Of a stretch of 64,000 nucleotides of DNA, positions 41,910 through 50,973 are shown in pieces (position 1 is the first letter of the stretch; each line of letters opens with the position of its first letter). A program made the position numbers and the translations under genes. Under the pieces are notes generated by a model, which was not told the DNA's origin, ran no database searches, and saw nothing but the letters and a program-made list of their open reading frames with translations. The stretch is from CBDFLD01 sp965249005 (GTDB taxonomy: Bacteria > Acidobacteriota > UBA6911). The stretch is from the NCBI GenBank assembly GCA_965249005.1, contig CBDFLD010000022.1, positions 1,116,001 to 1,180,000 of the forward strand, given 5' to 3'.

Positions 41910-43691
41910 CTATTTCCGGGCCAACCCGTACAACTCCCGGTCCACTTGAGCTTGCTGCTGAATCAGCTGATTCAACATCTCTTCGTCCTGTGTCTTTTCG
42001 GCTTCCGATATCTTCGACAATATCTGTTGCTTATACGATGTGAGCTTCATCTTGCGCAAGGCGTTTAGAAAGCTCTGCGCTGTCTCGATCGAAAACCCCT
42101 CCGGCACCTCCTCCATCTGAAGCTGCGCCAGCAAGGATTGCTCGTTCCCACCGCCGAATTGCTCGTAAAGCTGAGAGTAGGTTACGCGCCCTTGCGTTTT
42201 CCATAGATCCAACAGCGCCCAAAAGATTTTTTCGCCGGAAAGGCCCTGAAAGTCCGCCGCCGAACAGTCCGACAAGATAATATTCTGAAGCTCCGCATTC
42301 CCCAGCAACACCTGCAGCAGTCTCTTCTCGGCAAACTTCACTTGCGGGCTCTCGGTGCGGACCTCCGACAGCTTCTTCTTTTTCTGCTGGGCCGCCTTTT
42401 TCACTTCCGCCAAGACGAGCTCGTCCTGTATTTGCAGCTTCCGGGCAAAACGAAACACGTAGTCCGACCGCTCCACCGCGTTTGGTAGTCTCGCAAGATA
42501 AGGGAGAACTGCATTGAGAACTTGTACTTTATCCTTAGGGCTGTCCAGGGCGCCTTGCATACGCATTGCGCTATCAAGTACAAAGTCCAAGTACGAAGCG
42601 GCTTGTCGCAGCCAGCTCCGAAACTCATCCGCTCCAGCGTCGCGAATGAATGTATCCGGGTCTTGCCCGTCCGGCAACCTCAGAATCTTGACCCTGAAGT
42701 CTTGCTCCAAAAAAAGATCCAGAGATCGTTGCGCGGCGGACACTCCGGCCACATCCGGGTCGTAGCTCACGACAACATCACGTGTATACCGACCCAGCAG
42801 CTTGACTTGTTGTGCCGTCAGGCTCGTACCCAGAGAAGCAACCACATGGGTTACGCCATGTTGAAACGGAACAATCAGATCGAAATAACCCTCTACCAGA
42901 ACCGCTGAACCGACCTGTTTGATCCCGTCGCGCGCCTCGCTTAACCCATACAAGTTACGCCCTTTATTATAGATCTTGGTCTCGGGCGAATTCAAATACT
43001 TCGGCTCGGCATCTGTCAACGTTCTTCCGCCGAAGGCAATCACCCGGCCGCGCGCATCAGAGATGGGGAACATGATGCGACCTCGGAATGCGTCATAGGG
43101 TGGACGATTTGCTTCCGCCGATTGCTTGATGAGACCACAGTCGAACAAGGATTGGCGAGCAAACCCGTTCTTTTCCATGAACCGCAGTAGCCCGTCTCCA
43201 TTGCGCGGCGAATAACCGAGGCCAAAGCGCGCGACACTTTCCGAAGAGATTTCTCTGCCCTTCAAATAATCTCGAGCCGGCTTCGCCTCGTCCGCCTTCG
43301 ACAAGTACTGGCAATAGAATTCCGCCGACTTCTTCATGGCTCCGCGCATCAGGTCGAAGTCCTGGTAGGATACATCGCCGCTTTTTTCCTGTTCACGACT
43401 GGGTAGTACAATCCCCTGCCGCTCCGCAAGCAGCCGAACCGATTCCGGAAACGTAATCTGCTCGATCAGCATCAGGAACTTGAAGGCGTCGCCCCCTTCC
43501 CCACACCCAAAACATCGAAAGATTTGCCGTTCCTCATTAACGTTAAAAGAGGGGGTCTTTTCACCGTGGAACGGGCATAGCGCCAAGTGATTGCGGCCCC
43601 TCTTCTTTAACGATACGTATTCGGAGATTACAGCGACGATGCTGGCCGAGTTCCGGATCTCCTCCAGAACCCCTTCATTGAAAAACGCCAC
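41910..43691 (-). CDS. dnaG: DNA primase DnaG
   Basis: A 593-residue primase that makes RNA primers at replication forks. The zinc-binding domain has C39, H42, C60 and C63 (CPFHGEKTPSFN, then FRCFGCGEGGD). The TOPRIM catalytic core includes VEGYFDLIV (about 266-274) and the SYDPDVAG motif. The C-terminal third is helical and should bind DnaB. The length is normal. It is directly upstream of rpoD on the same strand. Confidence 0.98.
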   Translation of the reverse strand: MAFFNEGVLEEIRNSASIVAVISEYVSLKKRGRNHLALCPFHGEKTPSFNVNEERQIFRCFGCGEGGDAFKFLMLIEQITFPESVRLLAERQGIVLPSREQEKSGDVSYQDFDLMRGAMKKSAEFYCQYLSKADEAKPARDYLKGREISSESVARFGLGYSPRNGDGLLRFMEKNGFARQSLFDCGLIKQSAEANRPPYDAFRGRIMFPISDARGRVIAFGGRTLTDAEPKYLNSPETKIYNKGRNLYGLSEARDGIKQVGSAVLVEGYFDLIVPFQHGVTHVVASLGTSLTAQQVKLLGRYTRDVVVSYDPDVAGVSAAQRSLDLFLEQDFRVKILRLPDGQDPDTFIRDAGADEFRSWLRQAASYLDFVLDSAMRMQGALDSPKDKVQVLNAVLPYLARLPNAVERSDYVFRFARKLQIQDELVLAEVKKAAQQKKKKLSEVRTESPQVKFAEKRLLQVLLGNAELQNIILSDCSAADFQGLSGEKIFWALLDLWKTQGRVTYSQLYEQFGGGNEQSLLAQLQMEEVPEGFSIETAQSFLNALRKMKLTSYKQQILSKISEAEKTQDEEMLNQLIQQQAQVDRELYGLARK

Positions 43692-43925
43692 CCTTTTTTG
43701 ATCCCCTTCCAGGAAATGGTCAGATCATAACCGATTTGATCCAAGTGCAAAAGGGCACGAGAAAAATCATTCATTCATTGAATGGACGGGCAAAAAAACA
43801 GCTGGGAAGATCCAACAGCGGCCCGCTCATCGGGGCATGACTCAAGATCGACTTCGACAGAGGACACAATTCCGATCGAGCAAACCATGGCGGTTCCACC
43901 GATCCGGCAGTACCAGCAAAATCTA

Positions 43926-44675
43926 TTAGCCGCGGCGGTTGATCAGGCCGGCCACAAATCCCGCGCCAAATCCGTTGTCGATGTTGACAACCGTTACGTT
44001 CGACGCGCAACTGTTGAGCATCGCCAGAAGTGCGGCCAATCCGCCAAAGGAAGACCCGTAGCCAATGCTCGTGGGAACCGCAATAACCGGCACGCTGACC
44101 ATACCGCCGACAACGCTCGCCAACGCTCCCTCCATTCCGGCGACCGCCACCACGACGCTGGCACTGTCAACATCTTCTCGAATGTCGAGCAACCGATGAA
44201 TTCCGGCAATGCCCACATCGAAGGCGGTTTTTACACGATTGCCCATCAACCTCGCCGTCAGGGCCGCCTCTTCGGCGACCTGAATGTCGGAAGTTCCCGC
44301 GCAAACGACGTAGATGACCCCTTTTCCGTAGACCTGCCGGTCTTGGACGATGCTGGCGGCCTCGGCGGCACCGTGGTACTTGGCCCGGCGACTCACCTTT
44401 TTGATTTGCTGATAGGCTCTTCGCGTGCACCGGGTAACAAGAATGTTTGCTTTCTGGGGCAACAGGCTTCGCACGATCGATGCGATTTGAGACGGCTTCT
44501 TGCCCACCCCGAAAATAACCTCGGGGAACCCGTGGCGGAGGGTGCGGTGGTGATCCACGCGCGCGAAACCCAGATTGTCGAATGGAAGTTGTTTGAGTTG
44601 CTGCAAACCCTCGTCAGGAGAAACGTCTCCGCTGCTGACTTTTTCCAGAAGCTTCAGTAACTTGCGCTGATACAT
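43926..44675 (-). CDS. larB: LarB, nickel-pincer cofactor biosynthesis protein
   Basis: A 249-residue protein from the ATG at 44675 (a slightly longer frame starts at 44702). LarB carboxylates and hydrolyses nicotinic acid adenine dinucleotide as the first step of the nickel-pincer nucleotide cofactor. It resembles the PurE-type fold: GKGVIYVVCAGTSDIQVAEE is the AIR-carboxylase-like motif and VVAVAGMEGALASVVGGMVS, VIAVPTSIGYGSSFGGLAAL, then NIDNGFGAGFVAG are typical of LarB. LarC and LarE are not in this window. It lies between dnaG and pnp, an unusual location relative to those housekeeping genes. Confidence 0.9.
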   Translation of the reverse strand: MYQRKLLKLLEKVSSGDVSPDEGLQQLKQLPFDNLGFARVDHHRTLRHGFPEVIFGVGKKPSQIASIVRSLLPQKANILVTRCTRRAYQQIKKVSRRAKYHGAAEAASIVQDRQVYGKGVIYVVCAGTSDIQVAEEAALTARLMGNRVKTAFDVGIAGIHRLLDIREDVDSASVVVAVAGMEGALASVVGGMVSVPVIAVPTSIGYGSSFGGLAALLAMLNSCASNVTVVNIDNGFGAGFVAGLINRRG

Positions 44676-44761
44676 TCCCGTGGCACGGAGTCGAGCCCCC
44701 ATCCCAGCGAACCGATGGCGATGAAGGGGTGAAGAGGCTCAGGTGGAAATGTTTGAAAGAA

Positions 44762-46993
44762 CTATGGAGTTCTCCGAGGTCCGCGGCTCCTGTCTCGATC
44801 CCCGCCCCTCGGCCCTCTCGACCGATCTCCCATAGGTCTCCGCGGCCGGTCCCCACGGTCTTGCCGCGGCCGCCGTTCTGGCCGTGCCGAAGGTTCCTCC
44901 GGCGGAAGCCCGGCCAACTCGCGCAATACCGCCTTGCGACTGAGTCGGATTCGATTGGGAGGTTCGATACTGATCACCTTCACCATGACTTGCTCGTCGA
45001 GGCTCAATTCATCGTTGATGTCCTCGACGCGATAGTCGGCCACCTCTGAAATATGGAGCAGACCCTCGGTTCCCGGCAGGATTTCGACAAAAGCGCCAAA
45101 GTCCACAAGCCTCGTGATCGTACCAAGATACTTCTTGCCGACTTCGGCCTCCTTGACGAGGTTCTCGATGATCTGGATCGCTTTCTGGGCCGAATCCGTG
45201 TCGGTGGAGGCGATGTTGACCTTCCCATCATCTTCGATGTCGATCTTTACCCCGGTCTCTTCGATGATGCTTCGAATTATCTTCCCTCCGGGGCCAATCA
45301 CTCCGCCGATCTTATCCTTGGGAATCTGAATCGTCACGATCCGGGGTGCGTGGGGAGATATCTCCGACCGCGGCGCCGCCAGGGACTCCGCCATCTTTCC
45401 CAGTATGTGGAGCCTACCTTCCTTGGCTTGCGACAAGGCTTCGCCCATGATTTCCCGTGTAATGCCGCCGATCTTGATGTCCATCTGCAGGCTGGTAATT
45501 CCCTTTTCGGTGCCCGCAACCTTGAAGTCCATATCACCGTAGTGGTCTTCTGCGCCCGCGATGTCCGACAGAATCGCGTACTTGTCCCCCTCCTTCACCA
45601 GTCCCATGGCTACGCCCGCCACCGGAGCTTTGATCGGAACCCCCGCGTCCATAAGAGACATGATGCCGCCGCAAACAGTTGCCATTGACGAAGAGCCATT
45701 GCTTTCGAGAATATCGGACACGACTCGAACGGTGTAAGGAAACTTCTCTTCATCCGGCATCACTCGCAAGATGCTGCGCTCGGCCAGTGCACCGTGGCCA
45801 ATCTCCCTGCGCCCCGGACCACGCAGAAACTTCACTTCTCCCACGCTGAACGGGGGAAAATTGTAGTGGAGCATGAAGCGCTTCGAAGATTCTCCTTCGA
45901 GCGTGTCCAGTCGCTGCTCGTCGTCCGCCGTTCCCAAAGTGGCAGTCACCAACGCCTGGGTCTCGCCCCGGGTAAAAATCGCCGACCCGTGAGTGCGGGG
46001 AAGGACAGAGACCTCGGCTGAAATCTCCCGGATTTCGTTGAATTGCCGCCCGTCCGGCCGCAGGGATCGATCGAGGATTTCGCTGCGGAAGATCCTTTCC
46101 ATCAACTGCTTATAGATTTTCCCCGCCTCGGACCGTCTCTCTACCTCCTCTTCAGGAACTGTCTCCTGAATCTCCTTCTTGACTTCGTCCAAAGCAACAT
46201 AACTCGCCAGCTTACCTTCCACGTGGAGCGCGTCCGAGATCTTTTGAGAGAATTGCTCCTGGATTCTACTGTATTCCTCGCTATCCACGACCGGCTTGAT
46301 CACCTCACGCTTCACCGGATTGATTTGCTGGTAAAGCTCCTTTTGGAGGCCAATGAGCTGACGGATGATCTCGTGCGCGAAATCGAGCGCCTCGGCCATT
46401 TTCTCTTCGGAAATCTCGTCGGCCCCAGCCTCCACCATGACAATGGCGTCCTCACTTCCCGCCACGGTCAAGTTGAGGCTACTTTCCTTGAGGCTACTGA
46501 TCTTTGGATTGACCACGAACTCGCCGTCAGCGATCCCTATCCGGACTGCTGCGATCGGAGTCTCAAACGGAATGGACGAACAGTACAGAGCGGTGGATGC
46601 ACCCGTGATACTCATGACGTCCGGATCGTTTTCCCTGTCTGCGGAAAGCACCAGTGCCACGACCTGAGTTTCGCATTGGTACCCTTCCGGGAAGAGCGGG
46701 CGCAGCGGACGATCAATCAGGCGGCAGGTCAAGGTCTCCTTTTCGGTGTTTCTACCCTCCCGTTTGAAAAACCCGCCCGGGATCTTACCCGCGGCGTAGG
46801 TGTTTTCGCGATAGTCCACGGTTAGCGGGAAAAAGTCGATTCCTTCCCTCGGATGTTTCTGGGCACAGGCGGTGGCCAGAATTACCGTGTCTCCATAAGT
46901 AATGTATGCCGCGCCGTCGGCCTGCCTGGCGACTCTGCCCAATTCGATAGCGAATTCACGTCCGCCTATCTCTGCTGTAGCTCGGTAAATCAT
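44762..46993 (-). CDS. pnp: polyribonucleotide nucleotidyltransferase (PNPase)
   Basis: A 743-residue enzyme for phosphorolytic 3'-5' RNA decay and tRNA and mRNA tail turnover. Two RNase PH domains (FFPLTVDYRENTYAAGKIPG, FLRGPGRREIGHGALAERS), a KH domain with IGGVIGPGGKIIRSI and an S1 domain (LGTITRLVDFGAFVEILPGT, then GLLHISEVADYRVE) are seen in order. The C-terminal extension is an Arg/Gly/Asp-rich, disordered tail (RSRGPRGGDRDRSRGPRRTP). It follows rpsO by 180 bp, the conserved rpsO-pnp arrangement. Confidence 0.98.
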   Translation of the reverse strand: MIYRATAEIGGREFAIELGRVARQADGAAYITYGDTVILATACAQKHPREGIDFFPLTVDYRENTYAAGKIPGGFFKREGRNTEKETLTCRLIDRPLRPLFPEGYQCETQVVALVLSADRENDPDVMSITGASTALYCSSIPFETPIAAVRIGIADGEFVVNPKISSLKESSLNLTVAGSEDAIVMVEAGADEISEEKMAEALDFAHEIIRQLIGLQKELYQQINPVKREVIKPVVDSEEYSRIQEQFSQKISDALHVEGKLASYVALDEVKKEIQETVPEEEVERRSEAGKIYKQLMERIFRSEILDRSLRPDGRQFNEIREISAEVSVLPRTHGSAIFTRGETQALVTATLGTADDEQRLDTLEGESSKRFMLHYNFPPFSVGEVKFLRGPGRREIGHGALAERSILRVMPDEEKFPYTVRVVSDILESNGSSSMATVCGGIMSLMDAGVPIKAPVAGVAMGLVKEGDKYAILSDIAGAEDHYGDMDFKVAGTEKGITSLQMDIKIGGITREIMGEALSQAKEGRLHILGKMAESLAAPRSEISPHAPRIVTIQIPKDKIGGVIGPGGKIIRSIIEETGVKIDIEDDGKVNIASTDTDSAQKAIQIIENLVKEAEVGKKYLGTITRLVDFGAFVEILPGTEGLLHISEVADYRVEDINDELSLDEQVMVKVISIEPPNRIRLSRKAVLRELAGLPPEEPSARPERRPRQDRGDRPRRPMGDRSRGPRGGDRDRSRGPRRTP

Positions 46994-47173
46994 AGGATTC
47001 CTCCATGGGGTGTTTTTTCCGCGCGAACTCGACGAGGTGGGAAGCTAGAAGTAAGTGGCAGACAGTGGTCTAGAGAACACCCAACGACATACCAGTAACA
47101 GCACTGGCGAACACCTAATCTGTGAGGTTCCATGAGGCCATGAGGCGACCGATGGCGGACGGCGGATATATCG

Positions 47174-47443
47174 CTATTTTCGGATGCCAAGTTTCTCGAT
47201 TATCGCGCGATACCGATCGATGTCCTTCGATTTCAAATAGTCTAAGAGCCGTCTTCGCTTGCCGACCATCCTGAGTAAGCCTCTGCGGGAATGATGGTCT
47301 TTCGCGTGGATCTTGAAATGTTGAGTTAAGTTTCCAATCTTTTCGCTGAGTATCGCGATTTGCACCTCTGGGGAGCCCGTGTCACTCGCGTGCATTCGGT
47401 GCGTTTCCACGACATGCGTCTTCTCCTGCTTCTGGATACTCAA
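47174..47443 (-). CDS. rpsO: 30S ribosomal protein S15
   Basis: 89 residues, exactly the family size. The start is a TTG at 47443 (GGAGGG upstream) giving MSIQKQEKTHVVETHRMHAS, then DTGSPEVQIAILSEKI. The rRNA-binding motifs HFKIHAKDHHSRRGLLRMVG and LLDYLKSKDIDRYRAIIEKL are intact. A longer reading frame to 47479 begins with a non-conserved hydrophobic leader and is not supported. S15 binds 16S rRNA early in 30S assembly and often autoregulates translation from its own leader. Confidence 0.96.
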   Translation of the reverse strand: MSIQKQEKTHVVETHRMHASDTGSPEVQIAILSEKIGNLTQHFKIHAKDHHSRRGLLRMVGKRRRLLDYLKSKDIDRYRAIIEKLGIRK

Positions 47444-47567
47444 GACTCCCTCCGACAAAACAACGAGGAAAAGTAGCATACCCGCAGTCTCCCTTGCAAA
47501 TTAAAATGAGGTGACGGCAGGCACTGATAGTATGTGGGCCAGGTGAGCACGGTCGTTTGAGGATGCT

Positions 47568-50183
47568 TCACGGAATCTCGATCGGGGGAAGAGCGGTGAC
47601 GAAATTGAAAGGTAGGTCATTGATGATCGAAAAACTGATGAGAGGCAGGTCTGAAAGGACCCGGAAATGACCTTCGAGCGTGCTACCCAGGGACGGGACC
47701 AGCTCGTTGAGATACAGTGCGACTCTTTCCCTGGCCGCCAGGGAAATGGTGGCCGATGCCACGATCGAGTTATTCGCGTTCCAGACCTCGATCGTGACGG
47801 TCGCCGGTCTATCACCGGGATTGAACAGGGCAACCCCGGTCTGGTACACCGAATCCTGCGCCACCACGGGAAACAAGGTCCGCGCGAGGGGCGTCCCCGC
47901 CAGCTCGAAGATAGTTAGAAACGTCTTCTGTTCGTTGGTGAAAGTGACATTCCCGACCAGAGAACCCTGCGTGCTTACGACCTCCAGCCAGCCGGCTGCC
48001 CCCTCTACCTGAGGTGAACCGGAAAAGAGACTCCCCAGGTCGCCCTTTATCTGGCCGTTCGGGGGCACAATCCGGCTCAGCGGTTGCGAAAGTTGGGTCC
48101 CGTCCGGACGGTGAAGCGTGACGGTGATGTCGGCCTCTTGATCGCTTCCGTTGATTACATTCAAGATGGTGCGGAAGCCGGGCAGACTGGCAAACTGAGG
48201 GGAATAGACACGCGATCTATCAGCGGCCGCACGCATATCTATACCGTTGAGAGCTCCCAAGGCCGCGCCGGTATCTAAGTACTGCGAAAACCAAAGGCCT
48301 CCCGGCGTCGTATAACGGAGATATCCGTCCGTGACGTCCACGGGCTCCTCGGAGGAATCCGGAAACAGATCGTCAAAGCGCAGAGCCTGCCGGCTTGTTC
48401 CAAACATCGTGGTCGCCGGTGGGATCTCGTCCTCGTTGAAGGTTCCATCCGGGAGCCTCCTCACGACGTCGTACTCGATTCGGTTGAACTGACGATTGAG
48501 CACGTTCATCTCGGCAAAACTGCCCTCCCGGCGCACGATCTCGGGAGCAATCCAATCAAAGCTCGAGCCCTTGAACAACGGCACGCCATCGAGGGAACTG
48601 AGGTCGGTCTTGCCAATCGAGACATGACCGACAATCCCGGGCACACTGCTGGCGACCTGAAGCCAACCCAACCGGAGAACGGGGGCTCCGTCATCATCGA
48701 CGCTGTCATCCCAGTTGAAGATCTCCGCGGTCGTCTGCGAGATCTGCTGGTTCGGATGGATGGTGAACTCTCTCGGATTGGTCCCGTCGATTTCAAACTC
48801 CTGCATCCCATCTTCGTTTTCAACGGTGACGGTCGGACGCTGGCCAAAATCAGTGAGACCCGAGATCTGAACCGTGGCCACACTCGAGCCCAGATTAATG
48901 AGAGTCACGCCGGTGAAGTCGTTGACTGATTGCAGATACTTTGCGGTATCGACGAAGAACACATCCGTCATCAGGTCGATCGTGTTTGCGGTAAAGTTCA
49001 CGACCGCGAGCGTCACACCATCAGGGGCCACAGCGATCGACGAAGGCTGGGCCGTGGATTCGGCAAGCAGATCGTCGATCAAGGCAACATCGACCTGGCC
49101 CACGACAGCATCGTTGATGATGTCGTGCTGATATACGAAGTCGCGCCGAGATGATGCGTAGAAGGCAAATCTGGAGTCGGGAGTGATGGCGACGTTGGCC
49201 GAGCCGATGGCTTCCCCTTGAACCAGGGCCAAGCTCCTGAAGGCATCCGCGTCCGAGGTCGGGACTACTATGATTTCGAATTCGCAGAGGATCACCCAGA
49301 ACTTGCCATCCGGAGTCAGGATGGTAGACCCGGGCTGGCCTCCGATCACCAAGGTGTTCAGAATTTCAGCCGTTTCAACGTTGAAGACAAAGGCCGTATC
49401 CCGGGAGAGTATTCCATTGTTATCCCGGCTCGCTATGATTCCAACCACACCGTCCGATGTCAGAACCGGTTTATTGAACAAAGTAAAGTTGGTGAAAAAG
49501 CTTCCGCTCTGCAGGGTGGCCGTTTGGCTGAGAGTCACGCTATCGGCAAAAACCAGACGATTGGGCTCCGTGTCGACGACAATGAGCTTGCTCCCATCCG
49601 GGGTCAGAGTAATCTGAGCCGGCGCCAGCAGTGAACCGAGCCGTCCTATTTCAGTGCCGTCGAAGACGTTGAACTTGATGACTTCGCCTGTTCCGGTTGA
49701 AGAGATGTACCCGGTAATTCCGTCGGGAGATATCGTCAAAAGACTCCCGAACCCGAATTGGGCACCGGAGAACGTGTGCGTCGCCACCACCTGGTCTGTC
49801 TCTGTATCCACCAGGAAGATCCGGTTGTCGAGAACCGAAACGACCGCCAGGGTCCTTCCATCGCGCAGGAGGTTAGCAAAGGACGGCCTTCCTCCAAGCT
49901 CTATCCGGTTTAAAACCTGCCCGTCACTGAATGAAAAGGCTACAAGAATCCCCGAACCAGCATACGGGACATATCCGCGAGTCCCATCGGGAGTAATCAC
50001 GACAGTCGGAGAGATATTGTCCGAGATGTCGAGATTGATGTCGAAGCTCAAGGTCTCCTCTTCGTTGACCAGGGGAGTCACCGTGGCGTAGACACGCTTT
50101 TGCGCCATGAGCGACGCCCCGAGCAACAAGAGTTGGCACGCGGTGAGAACAGCAACCAGAAGAGCCCGCTTCCCTGCCGTCAT
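47568..50183 (-). CDS. secreted beta-propeller (YVTN-like) and Ig-like repeat protein
   Basis: From the ATG at 50183 the signal peptide is MTAGKRALLVAVLTACQLLLLGA. The first about 400 residues show repeats with the TPDGxxxYV/VVITPDGTRGYVPYAG and VNVSPDG-like pattern (SPDGITGYISSTGTGEVIKF, TPDGSKLIVVDTEP, APDGVTLAVVNFTA), i.e. YVTN-type seven-bladed propeller blades. The C-terminal half has three or more repeats with LFNPGDRPATVTIEVWNANN and GRVSIGKTDL-like strands, similar to extracellular Ig-like modules. The frame continues to 50291 upstream but lacks a good start context. It is a large exported protein, function unknown. Confidence 0.8.
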   Translation of the reverse strand: MTAGKRALLVAVLTACQLLLLGASLMAQKRVYATVTPLVNEEETLSFDINLDISDNISPTVVITPDGTRGYVPYAGSGILVAFSFSDGQVLNRIELGGRPSFANLLRDGRTLAVVSVLDNRIFLVDTETDQVVATHTFSGAQFGFGSLLTISPDGITGYISSTGTGEVIKFNVFDGTEIGRLGSLLAPAQITLTPDGSKLIVVDTEPNRLVFADSVTLSQTATLQSGSFFTNFTLFNKPVLTSDGVVGIIASRDNNGILSRDTAFVFNVETAEILNTLVIGGQPGSTILTPDGKFWVILCEFEIIVVPTSDADAFRSLALVQGEAIGSANVAITPDSRFAFYASSRRDFVYQHDIINDAVVGQVDVALIDDLLAESTAQPSSIAVAPDGVTLAVVNFTANTIDLMTDVFFVDTAKYLQSVNDFTGVTLINLGSSVATVQISGLTDFGQRPTVTVENEDGMQEFEIDGTNPREFTIHPNQQISQTTAEIFNWDDSVDDDGAPVLRLGWLQVASSVPGIVGHVSIGKTDLSSLDGVPLFKGSSFDWIAPEIVRREGSFAEMNVLNRQFNRIEYDVVRRLPDGTFNEDEIPPATTMFGTSRQALRFDDLFPDSSEEPVDVTDGYLRYTTPGGLWFSQYLDTGAALGALNGIDMRAAADRSRVYSPQFASLPGFRTILNVINGSDQEADITVTLHRPDGTQLSQPLSRIVPPNGQIKGDLGSLFSGSPQVEGAAGWLEVVSTQGSLVGNVTFTNEQKTFLTIFELAGTPLARTLFPVVAQDSVYQTGVALFNPGDRPATVTIEVWNANNSIVASATISLAARERVALYLNELVPSLGSTLEGHFRVLSDLPLISFSIINDLPFNFVTALPPIEIP

Positions 50184-50291
50184 TCTCTTTGCGGTTTGAA
50201 CCCCCGCGCCTTCCCGCTCGGATGCACCCATCCAATGCGTTCGTGGCGTTCGTGTTCGTCCGTACATGATGCTTTGCTGCACTTGTCCCAT

Positions 50292-50478
50292 AAAATCAAT
50301 CGATCGATTACGCGGATCTGACTCGCGTTCCCCTTGCTTGGCCCGCGGCTATGACCACTTTGCGTCGCGATCTATCCAGTTGAGGCAGTCAAACGTGTGA
50401 TCATAACACTATGAATCCTCATGTGACTAGAGTGATTGTGCGTCCGGAAGGTTCACAAATCCAGGAAGCGATGTCCAT
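50292..50478. other. intergenic region before repeat 1
   Basis: Between the propeller-protein start and the 131-bp repeat. It holds promoter-type sequence for the minus-strand gene (for example TTATGAT around 50400) but nothing that I can define precisely. No gene found. Confidence 0.4.
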
Positions 50479-50609
50479 CAGCTCTTAAGTAACTGCTCGC
50501 GGATCTGCTGCTATGCGTGTAACTCAGCAAATCGTCAAAAACCACGGTTTTTCACGGTGCGCTGCGCAGTTACGTTCCCAAGCGACTGGCGCGTTGCGCC
50601 AGTCAGCGC
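50479..50609. repeat. 131-bp palindrome-rich repeat, copy 1
   Basis: Starts CAGCTCTTAAGTAACTGCTC. Internal hairpins are AAAAACC-AC-GGTTTTT and GACTGGCGC-GTT-GCGCCAGTC (9-bp perfect stem), and the outer GTAACTGC is matched by GCAGTTAC. A second copy of the same length at 55404-55534 differs in only a few positions (for example CTGCTG to TGGCG and CTCAGC to CTTAGC). It lies between the propeller and DciA-like genes. Confidence 0.85.
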
Positions 50610-50646
50610 CGACGCGGCAACGAATGCACACGCAGGCGACTGCGGA

Positions 50647-50943
50647 CTAGTGCACAGCGGTTCCCGGTCGACCAACAAACGCTATCTGGCGGACTCCGCC
50701 CTGGCTACCGTCCCGTAGTTTTTTCAGAAGGTCCGGCTTGATCTCCTGAAGCGGAGACTCCCAGGCGGGATCCAGAACTTCAAGCATCAGGCACCCTCGA
50801 TGGAAGCGCACCGGCTGACAGACCGACGCGATCTTCGCGCCCAGTATCTGCGCCCACATTCCACTGAGGCAAGCGAGCACCCAGGTCTCGTGATTGTCCG
50901 TCCCTCGGTACAGGTTGATCAGAACCTTTGAGATATCTTCCAT
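50647..50943 (-). CDS. DciA-like DUF721 protein
   Basis: A 98-residue basic protein. The pattern ISKVLINLYRGTDNHETWVL, SGMWAQILGAKIASVCQP, VRFHRGCLMLEVLDPAWESP and LQEIKPDLLKKLRD matches the DUF721/DciA family, which loads the replicative helicase in many bacteria that lack DnaC. The LILE-like beta-strand segment (GCLMLEVLDPAW) and helices are the conserved core. DciA proteins are often longer at the C-terminus. Here a short tail follows. It is downstream of the phosphoesterase gene on the same strand, 31 bp apart. Confidence 0.8.
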   Translation of the reverse strand: MEDISKVLINLYRGTDNHETWVLACLSGMWAQILGAKIASVCQPVRFHRGCLMLEVLDPAWESPLQEIKPDLLKKLRDGSQGGVRQIAFVGRPGTAVH

Positions 50944-50973
50944 ACTGGGATCCGGTCTCTCCGAGAAAGCCGA